The translations under genes were made by a program, and so were the position numbers. Below the pieces are notes generated by a model that searched no databases, had not been told where the DNA came from, and was given only the letters and a program-made list of their open reading frames with translations. Positions 63,968-64,000 of a stretch of DNA of 64,000 nucleotides are shown here, in pieces (position 1 is the first letter of the stretch; each line of letters opens with the position of its first letter). Source of the DNA: Incurvaria masculella (taxonomy: Eukaryota > Arthropoda > Insecta > Lepidoptera > Incurvariidae); contig OX335654.1 in NCBI GenBank assembly GCA_946894095.1, positions 18,609,687 to 18,673,686 on the forward strand, in the 5' to 3' direction.

Positions 63968-64000
63968 GTGGTCAGTCTGAGTTCTCACCTAAATAGGCGT
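63968..64000 (-). mobile_element. CACCTAAATTGGCG TIR element, copy 4, cut by the window edge
   Basis: AGAGTGGTCAGTCTGAGTTC then TCACCTAAATAGGCG, the terminal type seen at the left of copy 3 and, inverted, at the right of copy 2. The rest lies outside. Confidence 0.85.

Overview
This is repeat-dominated insect nuclear DNA, most likely from a moth or butterfly. The background is AT-rich, coding segments are split by introns, and there is no bacterial-style gene packing. Full-length mariner elements, LINE 3' tails, tRNA- and 5S-derived SINEs and several MITE families fill most of the window. The lepidopteran call is inference: I recognise the CCGGCCAAGTGCGAGTCGG-type repeat and the LINE tails as abundant in that order, but no search was run.

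The only host gene I can support is part of a tRNA isopentenyltransferase (TRIT1/MiaA family), on the + strand. Two coding exons are visible (43154-43291 and 44078-44634), with good splice sites. The second carries a long charged insertion of about 130 residues. The P-loop exon upstream and the zinc-finger half downstream were not found in the window, so the flanking introns are probably very long and packed with repeats.

Layout. 1-5,000: SINEs, two dated LINE insertions with clear target duplications, and two TTAA-flanked MITEs. 6,600-9,400: a terminal-inverted-repeat (TIR) MITE, then a hAT element (8-bp duplication) that was itself hit by mariner copy 1. 10,500-12,760: an inverted-repeat element leading into a roughly 56-copy, 31-bp minisatellite. 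12,900-25,300: many copies of the CCGGCCAAG element (two head-to-tail dimers), MITEs and a second mariner lineage on the minus strand. 26,850-29,341: a 2.49-kb element with short TIRs, an exact 8-bp target duplication, decamer arrays at both ends and two internal copies of a block of about 400 bp. 30,000-36,900: TIR elements, a near-perfect 229-bp hairpin MITE, a SINE/CCGGCCAAG composite, a hAT MITE and retroelement relics. 38,584-39,864 and 51,885-53,156: mariner copies 2 and 3. 46,819-48,566: a four-element nest including an interstitial telomere-type tract. 48,785-50,592: a cluster of inverted SINEs. 53,900-64,000: more TIR elements, a hairpin of about 0.8 kb, an AT microsatellite and long low-information DNA.

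Family by family. (a) SINE-A: one body and tail attached either to a tRNA-like head or to a head containing 5S rRNA promoter sequence. (b) CCGGCCAAG element (about 300 bp): palindromic 5' end, internal GGAC microsatellite, 3' hairpin, consistently inserted in A-runs, including SINE A-tails. (c) TTAA-MITE, piggyBac-like. (d) CACCTAAATTGGCG TIR element. (e) GGGAGGTCACGACA TIR element. (f) ACCGACTTC foldback element. (g) mariner DD34D, three closely similar copies, all broken. No intact transposase or reverse transcriptase was found.
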